Assembly: GCA_963614215.1 (NCBI GenBank) | Contig: CAVECB010000016.1 | Coordinates: forward strand, 1 to 39,046 | DNA from: CAVAWX01 sp963614215 | GTDB lineage: Bacteria; Actinomycetota; Coriobacteriia; Coriobacteriales; QAMH01 | Reading direction: 5' to 3' | Length of the DNA: 39,046 bases | In this document: positions 5,855 through 12,379 of the stretch, piece after piece | Layout of the letters: each line of letters opens with the position of its first letter | Position numbering within the stretch: position 1 is the stretch's first letter | Translations under genes and position numbers: made by a program | The notes under the pieces: model-generated | What the model saw: only the letters and a program-made list of their open reading frames with translations | Database searches by the model: none | Told to the model about the DNA's origin: nothing

Positions 5855-8051
5855 GGTGGCCTCCTTCCGTGCCGGCATCTGCGTCTGTTGCGGCGCTGCC
5901 TGCGTTTGCGCCCGCACTCGCGCCCGGGACGCCGTTGCCTGTGCCGGCGTCCATCGTCTTTATCGCGCCCGTCGGGCACACCTGCGGGCACAGTCCGCAG
6001 CCGTTGCAGAGCGCCTCGTCGATTTTCACCGCGCCGTCCTCGATGTAGATGGCCGGACAGCCCAATCGGTCGATGCAGGCGTGGCAGCGCACACATGCGT
6101 CTTGGTCGATGAACAGTGGCGGGCGCCTTTCGGAATCGACGTAGATGCACGGCGCCTTGAAGACGATGGCGCGCACTCCGCTGCCTGCGTCGATGGCCGC
6201 GACCGCATCTTTTACCGCCTGCATCGCGGCGTCCTGGTCGAAGGGGTTTACGGTCGTGCAGGGCACGTCCAGCGCCTCAAGCACGCGCGGTATGGACAGC
6301 GCCGCGCCGTCCGGGGCTGTGCCGGCTCCACTGCCGCCGGCCCCATCACCGCTGGCCTTGCCGCCCGCCACCTCCATGAGGGTACGTCCCGTGCCGGGGT
6401 GCGGCTGCTGGCCGGTCATGGCCGTCGTCGAGTTGTCGAGCACGCACAAGACGAGCTTGTGGCGGTTGTAGACGGCGTTCACGACACCCGTGATGCCGCT
6501 CGCGAAAAAGGTCGAGTCGCCCACGAAACCGAAGGCCAGAGTCTCGGGGTCGGTGCAGGAGATGCCCTGGGGCACGGTGAAGCCGGCGCCCATGCACACG
6601 CAGGTATCGACCATTTCGAGCGGCGCGGCGTTGCCCAGCGTGTAGCAGCCGATGTCGCCGCAGAAGGCCGCCTTGCGCGTGCCAACCGCGCGTTTCACGG
6701 CCAAAAAACTTGCGCGGTGCGGGCACCCCGCGCACAGAACCGGTGGGCGTGCGGGCAGTTCGGGCTTCGGCATGGCGCCGTCTGCCGCTTCACCGTCCGC
6801 ACTACCGGCGGCGCCTTTTTCACTTTGCGTGCCTGCGTGCGTACCTGCGCCTGCGCCTTCATCCGCATCGTCATCTCGGGTGAAAGGGGAGACCGCATCT
6901 TTTGAACCGGCGGCACTTTCACCTGCCAGCCGCTCCAGCGCCGCAAGCACCGCCTCGACACTTTGCTCGCCCTCGTAGGGAAAAGTGCCGTCAAGCTTGC
7001 CGTGCACCGTGCGCTTCCAGCCGCGCCGTCCGCACAAAAAGACCAGCTCGCGCTCTATGGCCGGGTCGAGCTCCTCGACGACGAGGACCTCTTCGCACGC
7101 GTCGAGAAACTCTAGCCCGAGCGTCTCGGGGAAGGGATAGGGCATGCCCACTTTCAACAGCGGCACGTCCAGCCCGGCCATCTCGAGCGCCTCTTTCACA
7201 TAGTGATACGACACGCCGCCGGCCGCGATGCCGAAGGAGAAGCGCCCCGTCCGCTGCGCGAACGCCATCGTGCCCCGCGCGTGGTGCTGGCCGCCCATCT
7301 CGATGCGGTTCGGGTGCCAGCCGCTAGAGAAATCGCGGGCAATCTGCGCGGCGCGGGCCTCGGCGCGGGCATGGTTGGCGCGGCTCGTCTTGGGAAAGAC
7401 CACCCAGCGAGCCGTGTCGCGTTCAAAACCGGACGGCACATGCCGGAACTGCTCCCAGTACGGGTCGTCGTGCTCCAACCCCACGTGTTTGAAGGTCTCC
7501 GCGGGCGCGCAATCGGCCGCCCCGCCCCGCGTTTTCACCGTGCCGCAGGCGTGGCACACCCGCGTCGTCGGCCGCACTATCACGGGCGTGTCGTAGCGCT
7601 CCGATATCTCGAAGGCGTCCTGCACGATGCCATAGCACTCGCCGGCGCTGACCGGATCGAGCACGGGCACCTTGGCGAACTGCCCGAACACGCGCGTGTC
7701 CTGTTCGGTCTGGCTCGATATGGGGCCGGGGTCGTCTGCCACGACGAGCACCAGCCCACCCTTGCAGCCCAGATACGACAGTGTCATCAGAGGGTCGGAG
7801 GCGACGTTGAGGCCCACCTGTTTCATCGTGACGAGCGTGCGTGCGCCCGCCATGGACGCGCCGGCCGCCGCCTCAAGCGCCGCCTTTTCGTTGACGGCCC
7901 ACTCGACCCGTACCGTGCCATCGTTGTGTTTGGCGACGGTCTCGAGCACCTCGGTGGACGGCGTCCCGGGATAGCCGGTGGCGAAGTTCACCCCGGCGTG
8001 CAGCGCGCCCAAGCCCAGCGCCTCGTTTCCCATCAACAGATATACGGTCAT
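5841..8051 (-). CDS. iorA: Indolepyruvate:ferredoxin oxidoreductase alpha subunit
   Basis: A 736-residue thiamine-diphosphate enzyme subunit. The N-terminal pyrimidine-binding domain begins GNEALGLGALHAGVNFATGYPGTPS-like at residue 8. A core CAGCPHR motif lies near 438. The thiamine-binding GDIGCYTLG follows near 465. Two C-terminal ferredoxin-type [4Fe-4S] motifs lie at about 650-705 (CVRCHACIDRLGCP and CNGCGLCPQVCP). The start at 8051 (MTVYLLMGNEAL) has AAGGAGG upstream and matches family N-termini; the longer frame does not. Three low-complexity Ala/Gly/Asp stretches are unusual: about 395-435 between domains, about 545-565, and the C-terminal tail after the second cluster. It is the first gene of iorAB and divergent from thrC. 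Confidence 0.93.
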   Translation of the reverse strand: MTVYLLMGNEALGLGALHAGVNFATGYPGTPSTEVLETVAKHNDGTVRVEWAVNEKAALEAAAGASMAGARTLVTMKQVGLNVASDPLMTLSYLGCKGGLVLVVADDPGPISSQTEQDTRVFGQFAKVPVLDPVSAGECYGIVQDAFEISERYDTPVIVRPTTRVCHACGTVKTRGGAADCAPAETFKHVGLEHDDPYWEQFRHVPSGFERDTARWVVFPKTSRANHARAEARAAQIARDFSSGWHPNRIEMGGQHHARGTMAFAQRTGRFSFGIAAGGVSYHYVKEALEMAGLDVPLLKVGMPYPFPETLGLEFLDACEEVLVVEELDPAIERELVFLCGRRGWKRTVHGKLDGTFPYEGEQSVEAVLAALERLAGESAAGSKDAVSPFTRDDDADEGAGAGTHAGTQSEKGAAGSADGEAADGAMPKPELPARPPVLCAGCPHRASFLAVKRAVGTRKAAFCGDIGCYTLGNAAPLEMVDTCVCMGAGFTVPQGISCTDPETLAFGFVGDSTFFASGITGVVNAVYNRHKLVLCVLDNSTTAMTGQQPHPGTGRTLMEVAGGKASGDGAGGSGAGTAPDGAALSIPRVLEALDVPCTTVNPFDQDAAMQAVKDAVAAIDAGSGVRAIVFKAPCIYVDSERRPPLFIDQDACVRCHACIDRLGCPAIYIEDGAVKIDEALCNGCGLCPQVCPTGAIKTMDAGTGNGVPGASAGANAGSAATDADAGTEGGHHARA

Positions 8052-8074
8052 GCGCGTTCCTCCTTGCCGGCCAC

Positions 8075-8084
8075 ATGGTACCAT
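8075..8084. promoter_or_regulatory. Palindromic ATGGTACCAT between divergent iorA and thrC
   Basis: Reads TACCAT on both strands, so it could serve as overlapping -10 elements for iorA (minus) and thrC (plus). The -35 regions are poor, so this is a suggestion only. Confidence 0.3.
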
Positions 8085-8148
8085 CGTGGCGTGTGCGCGA
8101 TTTCGCGCGCGGCGGTCTTGCACGGTTTTCGGCAGGAGGGTTTCGGAC

Positions 8149-9696
8149 ATGGCAGGCATGGACATACGCTACACCGACACGCGGGGCACGGTGAAAGACC
8201 CGGTCTCGTTTTCCGACGCCTTGCTGCAAGGCCTGGCCCCCGGCGGCGGGCTTTTTGTGCCCGAGGTGGTGCCGCAGGCCACGCTCGGCTCGGTGCTCGC
8301 GCTAGCCGAGCTGCCCTATGCCGAACGCGCCGCGCGCGTCTACAGCTGGTTTGGGGTGGACTTTTCCGACGAGGACCTGGCGCGTTTGATGAAGACGGCC
8401 TACGCGGACAATTTCGACACCCCCGCCATCTGCCCCATCGAGCAGGTGGGCGACACCTACGTGCTCGAGCTGTGGCACGGACCGACGAGCGCCTTCAAGG
8501 ACATGGCGCTGCAGTGCCTGCCGGTTTTCTTTTCCGAGACGGTCTCGCGGCGCTTGGCGGCAGGCGAGGCGCAAAACGACTACCTCATCGCGGTGGCCAC
8601 AAGCGGCGACACGGGCAAGGCGGCGCTGCGCGGGTTTGCCGACCGCGAGCACATCTCCATCGTCGTCTACTACCCCGACGGCGGCGTGAGCGACATCCAG
8701 TACAAGCAGATGGCCACGCAGGAAGGTGCCAACGTCTCCGTTTTTGGGGTGCGCGGCAATTTCGACGACTGCCAGACCGGCGTGAAGCGCATGTTTGCGG
8801 ACGCGGATTTCGCCGAGCGCCTGGCCGCCGAGCACAACATCGCCTTGTCCAGCGCGAACTCCATCAACTGGGGGCGCTTGCTGCCGCAGGTCGTCTACTA
8901 CCTGTCGGCCTATGCGCAGATGGTCGCCGATGGCCGTGTTGTGGCAGGCGAGCCCATCGACGTGTGCGTGCCCACGGGCAATTTCGGCAACATCTTGGCC
9001 TGCTGGTACGCCAAGCAGGTGGGCGCGCCCATCGACCGCATCATATGCGCAAGCAACGCCAACCGTGTCCTCACCGATTTCATCGAGACGGGCACCTATA
9101 CGGTGGCCGGGCGCGATTTCATCTTGACCCCCTCGCCCAGCATGGACATTCTCGTGTCCAGCAACCTGGAGCGCCAGCTTTTCGAGCTGACGGGGCGCGA
9201 TGCGGGGCGGATTTCGGGGTGGATGAAGGACCTGAAGGAGAAGGGTGCCTTTTCCGTGGACGAGGCCACCTTCGCGCGCCTGCAGCGCGAATACCGTTGC
9301 GGCTCGGTCTCCAACGCCGAGTGCCTGGAGACGATACGCGCCGTCGAGGACGCGCACGGCTATCTGCTCGACCCGCACACGGCCGTGGCCTGGGCCGTCG
9401 CGCAGCGCCACCGCTCGGACAATCCGCTGCTCGTGGCCAGCACGGCGCATTGGGCCAAGTTCGGCGCCGATGTCTACCGTGCGCTGTCGGGCGTCGCGGC
9501 AGGCGAGCCGCTGCCGGCCGAAGTGGCGGGGCTGACCGGCCCTGCCCTCAACCGCGCGGTTGTGGACCTGCGCGGCGGCCGGGGCTTCATCCCGCCTGCG
9601 CTCGATGCCCTCGACGAGGCACCCATACGCTTCACCGAGGTCATCGACGGCAACGTGGATGCGCTCGAGGCGTCCGTGGAGGGTTTTCTGGCCTGA
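8149..9696 (+). CDS. thrC: Threonine synthase
   Basis: A 515-residue PLP enzyme that converts O-phosphohomoserine to threonine, the last step of threonine synthesis, in the cytoplasm. The PLP lysine is K117 in GPTSAFKDMALQ. The phosphate-binding motif SGDTGKAALRGF follows near residue 155. Length suits the longer ThrC class, with the N-terminal MDIRYTDTRG segment typical of it. I chose the ATG at 8149 because AGGAGG lies about nine bases before it; the open frame runs 57 codons further upstream but overlaps iorA and has no homology. It is monocistronic and divergent from iorA. No threonine leader peptide or other attenuator is apparent in the 97-base gap. Confidence 0.93.
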   Translation: MAGMDIRYTDTRGTVKDPVSFSDALLQGLAPGGGLFVPEVVPQATLGSVLALAELPYAERAARVYSWFGVDFSDEDLARLMKTAYADNFDTPAICPIEQVGDTYVLELWHGPTSAFKDMALQCLPVFFSETVSRRLAAGEAQNDYLIAVATSGDTGKAALRGFADREHISIVVYYPDGGVSDIQYKQMATQEGANVSVFGVRGNFDDCQTGVKRMFADADFAERLAAEHNIALSSANSINWGRLLPQVVYYLSAYAQMVADGRVVAGEPIDVCVPTGNFGNILACWYAKQVGAPIDRIICASNANRVLTDFIETGTYTVAGRDFILTPSPSMDILVSSNLERQLFELTGRDAGRISGWMKDLKEKGAFSVDEATFARLQREYRCGSVSNAECLETIRAVEDAHGYLLDPHTAVAWAVAQRHRSDNPLLVASTAHWAKFGADVYRALSGVAAGEPLPAEVAGLTGPALNRAVVDLRGGRGFIPPALDALDEAPIRFTEVIDGNVDALEASVEGFLA

Positions 9697-9772
9697 GCGC
9701 CCGCCCGCCCCGCGCATTTCGCCTCTCACAAAGTGCCCACACGGGTTTCAGGGAGCTTTAAGGTAGGCCCTC

Positions 9773-9778
9773 TATAGT
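9773..9778 (+). promoter_or_regulatory. Candidate -10 box of the small RNA
   Basis: TATAGT, about eight bases before the first paired base of the structured RNA. No good -35 at standard spacing; TTTCAG at 9746-9751 is 21 bases away. Confidence 0.35.
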
Positions 9779-9783
9779 GCAAA

Positions 9784-9950
9784 GCACAGTCGGCGCGGGG
9801 CTTTAATCCTTCCCCTTAAACGACTCCAAGCCCCACAAGGCGGCGACTGTAGTGAAAAGCCCGGGACGGACCCCTTTCTCCTCCCTCCCCGAAACTCGTC
9901 CGGGCTTGCGCGAATGAAGGCCGCACCCCCATGCGGCCTTTTCGCTTTTT
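9784..9950 (+). ncRNA. Candidate structured small RNA with C/U-rich loops
   Basis: The thrC-carbonic anhydrase gap folds into three successive hairpins. First, ACAGTCG (9786-9792) with CGACTGT (9844-9850), enclosing GGGGCTT (9797-9803) with AAGCCCC (9828-9834); its apical loop holds TCCTTCCCC. Second, AAGCCCG (9857-9863) with CGGGCTT (9901-9907), plus GAC/GTC; its loop holds TCTCCTCCCTCCCC (9877-9890). Third, the terminator hairpin. Both large loops are complementary to GGAGG-type ribosome-binding sites. Size (about 165 nt), a TATAGT box at 9773 and the terminator suggest an independent transcript, but it could be the long 3' UTR of thrC. I do not recognise it as SRP, 6S, tmRNA or RNase P RNA. 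Confidence 0.5.
9917..9950 (+). terminator. Strong rho-independent terminator
   Basis: AAGGCCGCA (9917-9925) pairs with TGCGGCCTT (9932-9940) around a six-base loop, followed by TTCGCTTTTT. It ends the small RNA or thrC transcript and lies about 60 bases short of the convergent carbonic anhydrase stop. Confidence 0.85.
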
Positions 9951-10008
9951 CAGGGGGCATCGGGCAACGCCGACTTTGGGGGCATCAAGCAGCGCCTACG
10001 AACGGCGC

Positions 10009-10584
10009 CTATAGCAAAAACTCCACTTCCCCGGTGTCGGTGTGGTACAGCGCGCCCACCACGCGCAAGCTGTGTTCTCCTTCATCGGCGCGCACCTTGC
10101 GGCTCTCCTCGATGCGCTTGACGCTGTGCGCGACGTTTGCCAAGCATGCGCTGGCTTCGTCGCGCTCGAACCCGATGGCCTCGGCAATCTCGTCGGTGAT
10201 GAACTTCACGGTGCCGTACGGCTCGTGGTGCATCGCGGCGTCGACCGCGCCGCAACCGGTGTGCCCGAGCACCACGACCAGGTTGCAGCCCAAGTGGTCC
10301 TCGGCATATTCAATGCTGCCGAGCTGGTGGTTGTCTACCACATTGCCCGCCACGCGGATGACGAACAGCTCGCCGATGCCCGCGGAAAACACCGCCTCGG
10401 GGATCACGCGCGAATCTGAGCACGCGAGCACGATGGCGTATGGCTGCTGCCCTTGCGCAAAAGTCGTCCGGCGCAGCGCAGGCGACACGTCCACCTCGGC
10501 GTGCGCCGCCGTCAGGTATCGGGCGTTGCCCTGCCGCAGGCGCTCGATCGCCTCATCAGCCGAAAGGTTGTTCGCTTTGTTCAA
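10009..10584 (-). CDS. Beta-class carbonic anhydrase
   Basis: A 191-residue zinc enzyme that interconverts CO2 and bicarbonate in the cytoplasm. The family signature is complete: ACSDSR gives zinc ligand C55 and the D57-R59 dyad, and GHTGCGA gives H108 and C111. Length is normal for a single-domain beta-CA. The start codon is TTG, supported by AGGAGG about nine bases upstream and by the first residues NKANNLSADEAIERL, which align with family N-termini. It stands alone, convergent with thrC. Bicarbonate supply for carboxylases is its usual role in anaerobes grown in CO2. A possible minus-strand -10, TATCAT (10646-10641), lies about 60 bases upstream. Confidence 0.92.
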   Translation of the reverse strand: MNKANNLSADEAIERLRQGNARYLTAAHAEVDVSPALRRTTFAQGQQPYAIVLACSDSRVIPEAVFSAGIGELFVIRVAGNVVDNHQLGSIEYAEDHLGCNLVVVLGHTGCGAVDAAMHHEPYGTVKFITDEIAEAIGFERDEASACLANVAHSVKRIEESRKVRADEGEHSLRVVGALYHTDTGEVEFLL

Positions 10585-10919
10585 GAAAACCGCCTCCTCG
10601 ATAAAGGGTGTATCCGTCCGATCTGCTTACCCGAGCGTAGATGATACCCGCGCGGGCAAGGCAGTTCACGGCACATACGCCGCTCCCTTTGTGGCATGCA
10701 GGCACCTGGCTGCACGCAGGCGAGCAGGCCGCATACGGGCATCCGGTCGCAACCCTCCATAGATTGCAAATCGGCTGCCGAAGAAGCTCCGAACGCCTCA
10801 ACGCCCGCAATCCGAGCCATGTACAATCTTGGTTTGGATGCATCGTGAAAGGTGTGGGTATGGACAAGATCGAACTGGGGACGACGGCAGGCGAGGCGGA
10901 AAACACTAGGAGGCTTCTC
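10585..10919. other. Intergenic stretch between carbonic anhydrase and higA-like gene
   Basis: No gene supported. It holds the carbonic anhydrase upstream region (TATCAT at 10641-10646, minus strand) and a plus-strand TACAAT at 10822-10827 that could be the -10 of the higA-like gene. No toxin gene is visible where higB normally sits. Confidence 0.45.
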
Positions 10920-11228
10920 ATGGCAGAGACGATCGATCCGGTCACCCCCGGCGAGCTTCTTAAAGAGGAGTTCCTGGAGCCTATGGGCATTTCGCAATAT
11001 CGCCTGGCAAAGGAGACGGGTATTCCTGCGCAGCGCATCGGCCAGATCGTCTTGGGTCGTCGCTCCATCACGGCCGACACCGACCTGCGCCTTTGCAAGT
11101 TCTTCGGTCTGTCCGAAGGTTACTGGCTGCGCGTCCAGGCTGCCTACGACACCGATGTCACCCGTCGCAAAATCGCCCCCGAACTCAGTCGCATCAGGCG
11201 TTTTTCGTCTGTGGCCGCCTCGCTGTAG
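10920..11228 (+). CDS. HigA-family antitoxin-like HTH protein (orphan)
   Basis: A 102-residue helix-turn-helix (XRE) protein of the HigA/VapI addiction-module family. It begins with the family motif PVTPGELLKEEFLEPMGISQ, followed by the HTH (RLAKETGIPAQRIGQIVLG) and the conserved ITADTDLRLCKFFGLSEGYWLRVQAAYD. Family members neutralise a HigB RNase and repress their own operon. Here no higB-like toxin lies upstream (the usual place) or downstream, so it is an orphan or a relic. The ATG at 10920 has TAGGAGG just upstream; an in-frame ATG at 10860 (MDKIELGTTAG) would add 20 residues and has a weaker site. Codon use resembles the flanking accessory DNA. Confidence 0.85.
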   Translation: MAETIDPVTPGELLKEEFLEPMGISQYRLAKETGIPAQRIGQIVLGRRSITADTDLRLCKFFGLSEGYWLRVQAAYDTDVTRRKIAPELSRIRRFSSVAASL

Positions 11229-11257
11229 CGTCTTGGGTTTCAGTTGACGGCAGTGTT

Positions 11258-11362
11258 TGGATTCAGGACTCGCTGCGTCCTGATTTGGCCGAGGTCATCG
11301 AAGAAGGCGGAATCTATATCGCTTTCCCAATTCGTGACGCAGTGCGTCACGAATTGAGCTGA
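11258..11362 (+). pseudogene. Possible C-terminal remnant of an MNT-type nucleotidyltransferase
   Basis: The frame reads IQDSLRPDLAEVIEEGGIYI before the stop at 11362. The pattern D-L-P-x-L...I...G-Y resembles the C-terminus of minimal nucleotidyltransferases from HEPN/MNT modules. No upstream catalytic GSxxxG...D motif is present. The match is short and could be chance. Confidence 0.2.
11328..11356. repeat. 29-bp perfect palindrome, 14-bp arms with one central base
   Basis: CAATTCGTGACGCA, then G, then TGCGTCACGAATTG. No mismatch. It has no T-run, so it is not an ordinary terminator. It could be an operator, a recombination site or a dispersed repeat. Confidence 0.9.
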
Positions 11363-11484
11363 ATGCACTACCGCAAGCTCATCAAGGTCAAAAATCTTGA
11401 TTGGGCCGATGTTTCCTTCGAGCTGCACAGCGCCGGCGTCCGCGAGCGCGGGCGATTTTTGGCCTTCAGCGCTCGGCGCTCCGG

Positions 11485-11490
11485 TATAAT
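11485..11490 (+). promoter_or_regulatory. Consensus -10 box upstream of the abiF-like RNA
   Basis: A perfect TATAAT, the only one this good in the patch. Predicted start of transcription is near 11497, just before the hairpin. No clear -35. Confidence 0.55.
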
Positions 11491-11496
11491 GACGGC

Positions 11497-11545
11497 AGTA
11501 AACCCGCCGGCCTCTCAACGATGCTCACTGGCGGGTCTTTCTGTA
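11497..11545 (+). ncRNA. Candidate abiF-associated RNA
   Basis: ACCCGCC pairs with GGCGGGT (starting near 11501 and ending near 11537), enclosing a loop containing CCTCTCAACGATGC. It lies between a TATAAT box and the GGAGG ribosome-binding site of an Abi_2 gene. A structured RNA upstream of abiF genes (abiF RNA motif) is known and has been linked to toxin-antitoxin behaviour. Position, size and hairpin fit that family, but I cannot score the covariance model here. Confidence 0.5.
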
Positions 11546-11559
11546 TCTGGAGGTTAGCG

Positions 11560-12019
11560 ATGGAGTTCACCAAGCCGTCCCTGACGTTCGACGAGCAAGC
11601 TGATCTGCTGCTATCGCACGGCATGGTGGCGGACAGGGATGAGTTGATAGAGCATCTGGAGGATGTCGGGTATTACCGCCTGAGCGGGTATTGGCGCATC
11701 TTCCGAAACGACGACGAGAAACATATGCGCGCATCATGGCCGCCTCTGGAACAGGATTGCGGGCACGAGGCCGACTATCCCGAACGATAAGAGCGACCCT
11801 CGTTGGCGCGTGCCACACGAGGTGGATGGGAGGCGCGTATTCGCGGCGCTCACGATACTGAGCTACCTTCTCGCGTATATCGCCCCTGATACATCTTGGA
11901 GGGCGCAACTTTTCGAGCTGATCGCGACAAGATCGGAATACGACCTTAGGCAGATGGGCTTCACGGAGGGCTGGCAGGAATGCCCGTTCTGGACGCCTTG
12001 GATGGCAGTCGGAAGGTAG
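11560..12019 (+). pseudogene. AbiF/AbiD (Abi_2, HEPN) abortive-infection gene with internal deletion and frameshift
   Basis: The N-terminus in one frame (11560 to about 11710) reads KPSLTFDEQADLLLSHGM and then DVGYYRLSGYWRIFR, the Abi_2 start. From about 11717 a different frame reads RNICAHHGRLWNR, the HEPN RNxxxH ribonuclease motif, then PTIPNDKSDPRW and QMGFTEGWQECPFW, the Abi_2 C-terminus, to the stop at 12019. Full-length relatives are roughly 300 residues, so some 130-150 residues between the two parts are missing and the frame is broken. In the first frame translation stops at 11790. The start ATG has GGAGG upstream. The protein should be inactive, although the HEPN segment itself is intact in its frame. 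Confidence 0.8.
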
Positions 12020-12379
12020 CTTCTTCGCGGCCTGCGTCGTCCGCGAGGTGAGCCCGGTCGATTTTCCAACCAGCGTGTCCACCTGCCCGTCGCCGAGAAC
12101 CCGCCCTCGAGGCGGCGAAGGCGGGCGGCAAAAGCCGCGCCGAATGCCGGTCAGATGCCGCTCGGATTTGGCCGAGCGCGGCGAGTTGGCCGAGTGGGTG
12201 GACGAGACCTTCGGCGGGAAGCTGTAGGACGCGGGCGGTTTCCCTCGTCGCGAGCGCTACGCGAGTGCTATATTTCCTTGTTCATGGGAAAACGAGACGA
12301 GGGTTTCCCGACAGCTGTTCGCGGCCGCGACGCGCGTTGCGCCGCTTGTGCCCGCACGACGGGCAAAGAGAGGATGGGC
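12020..12379. other. Stretch between abiF remnant and pheS
   Basis: No intact gene. A short frame ending LAERGELAEWVDETFGGKL at 12227 looks like the tail of a lost gene. The rest is the pheS leader: an extended -10 at 12266-12274, inverted repeat CCTCGTC/GACGAGG, and a TGCCCG/CGGGCA hairpin (12349-12365) next to the pheS ribosome-binding site. Confidence 0.45.
12266..12274 (+). promoter_or_regulatory. Extended -10 promoter for pheST
   Basis: TG-C-TATATT about 105 bases before the pheS start. No phenylalanine-rich leader peptide and no T-box motif is visible in the leader. Confidence 0.45.

Larger units (their letters stand above)
11229..11559. other. Decayed stretch between higA-like and abiF-like genes
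   Basis: Contains a possible end of a nucleotidyltransferase-like frame, a 29-bp palindrome, a TATAAT promoter and the abiF-type hairpin, each listed separately. No intact gene is visible. Confidence 0.5.

Noticed and set aside
7203..9761. Long open frames opposite or beside iorA, thrC and pheT, rich in Arg, His and Ala
   Set aside because: These are typical of high-GC DNA read in the wrong frame and lack domains, ribosome-binding sites and plausible composition.
9784..9950. Known RNAs (SRP RNA, 6S RNA, tmRNA, T-box, guanidine riboswitch) at the thrC 3' side
   Set aside because: None of their conserved core sequences is present; the layout of separate hairpins with C/U-rich loops does not match.
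12284..12379. Leaderless or extended PheS start at ATG 12284
   Set aside because: The extra 32 residues (MGKRDEGFPTAV...) do not resemble PheS N-termini, and a ribosome-binding site fits ATG 12380.
12266..12379. Phe attenuator or T-box in the pheS leader
   Set aside because: No Phe-rich peptide, no T-box core sequence and no terminator with a T-run.
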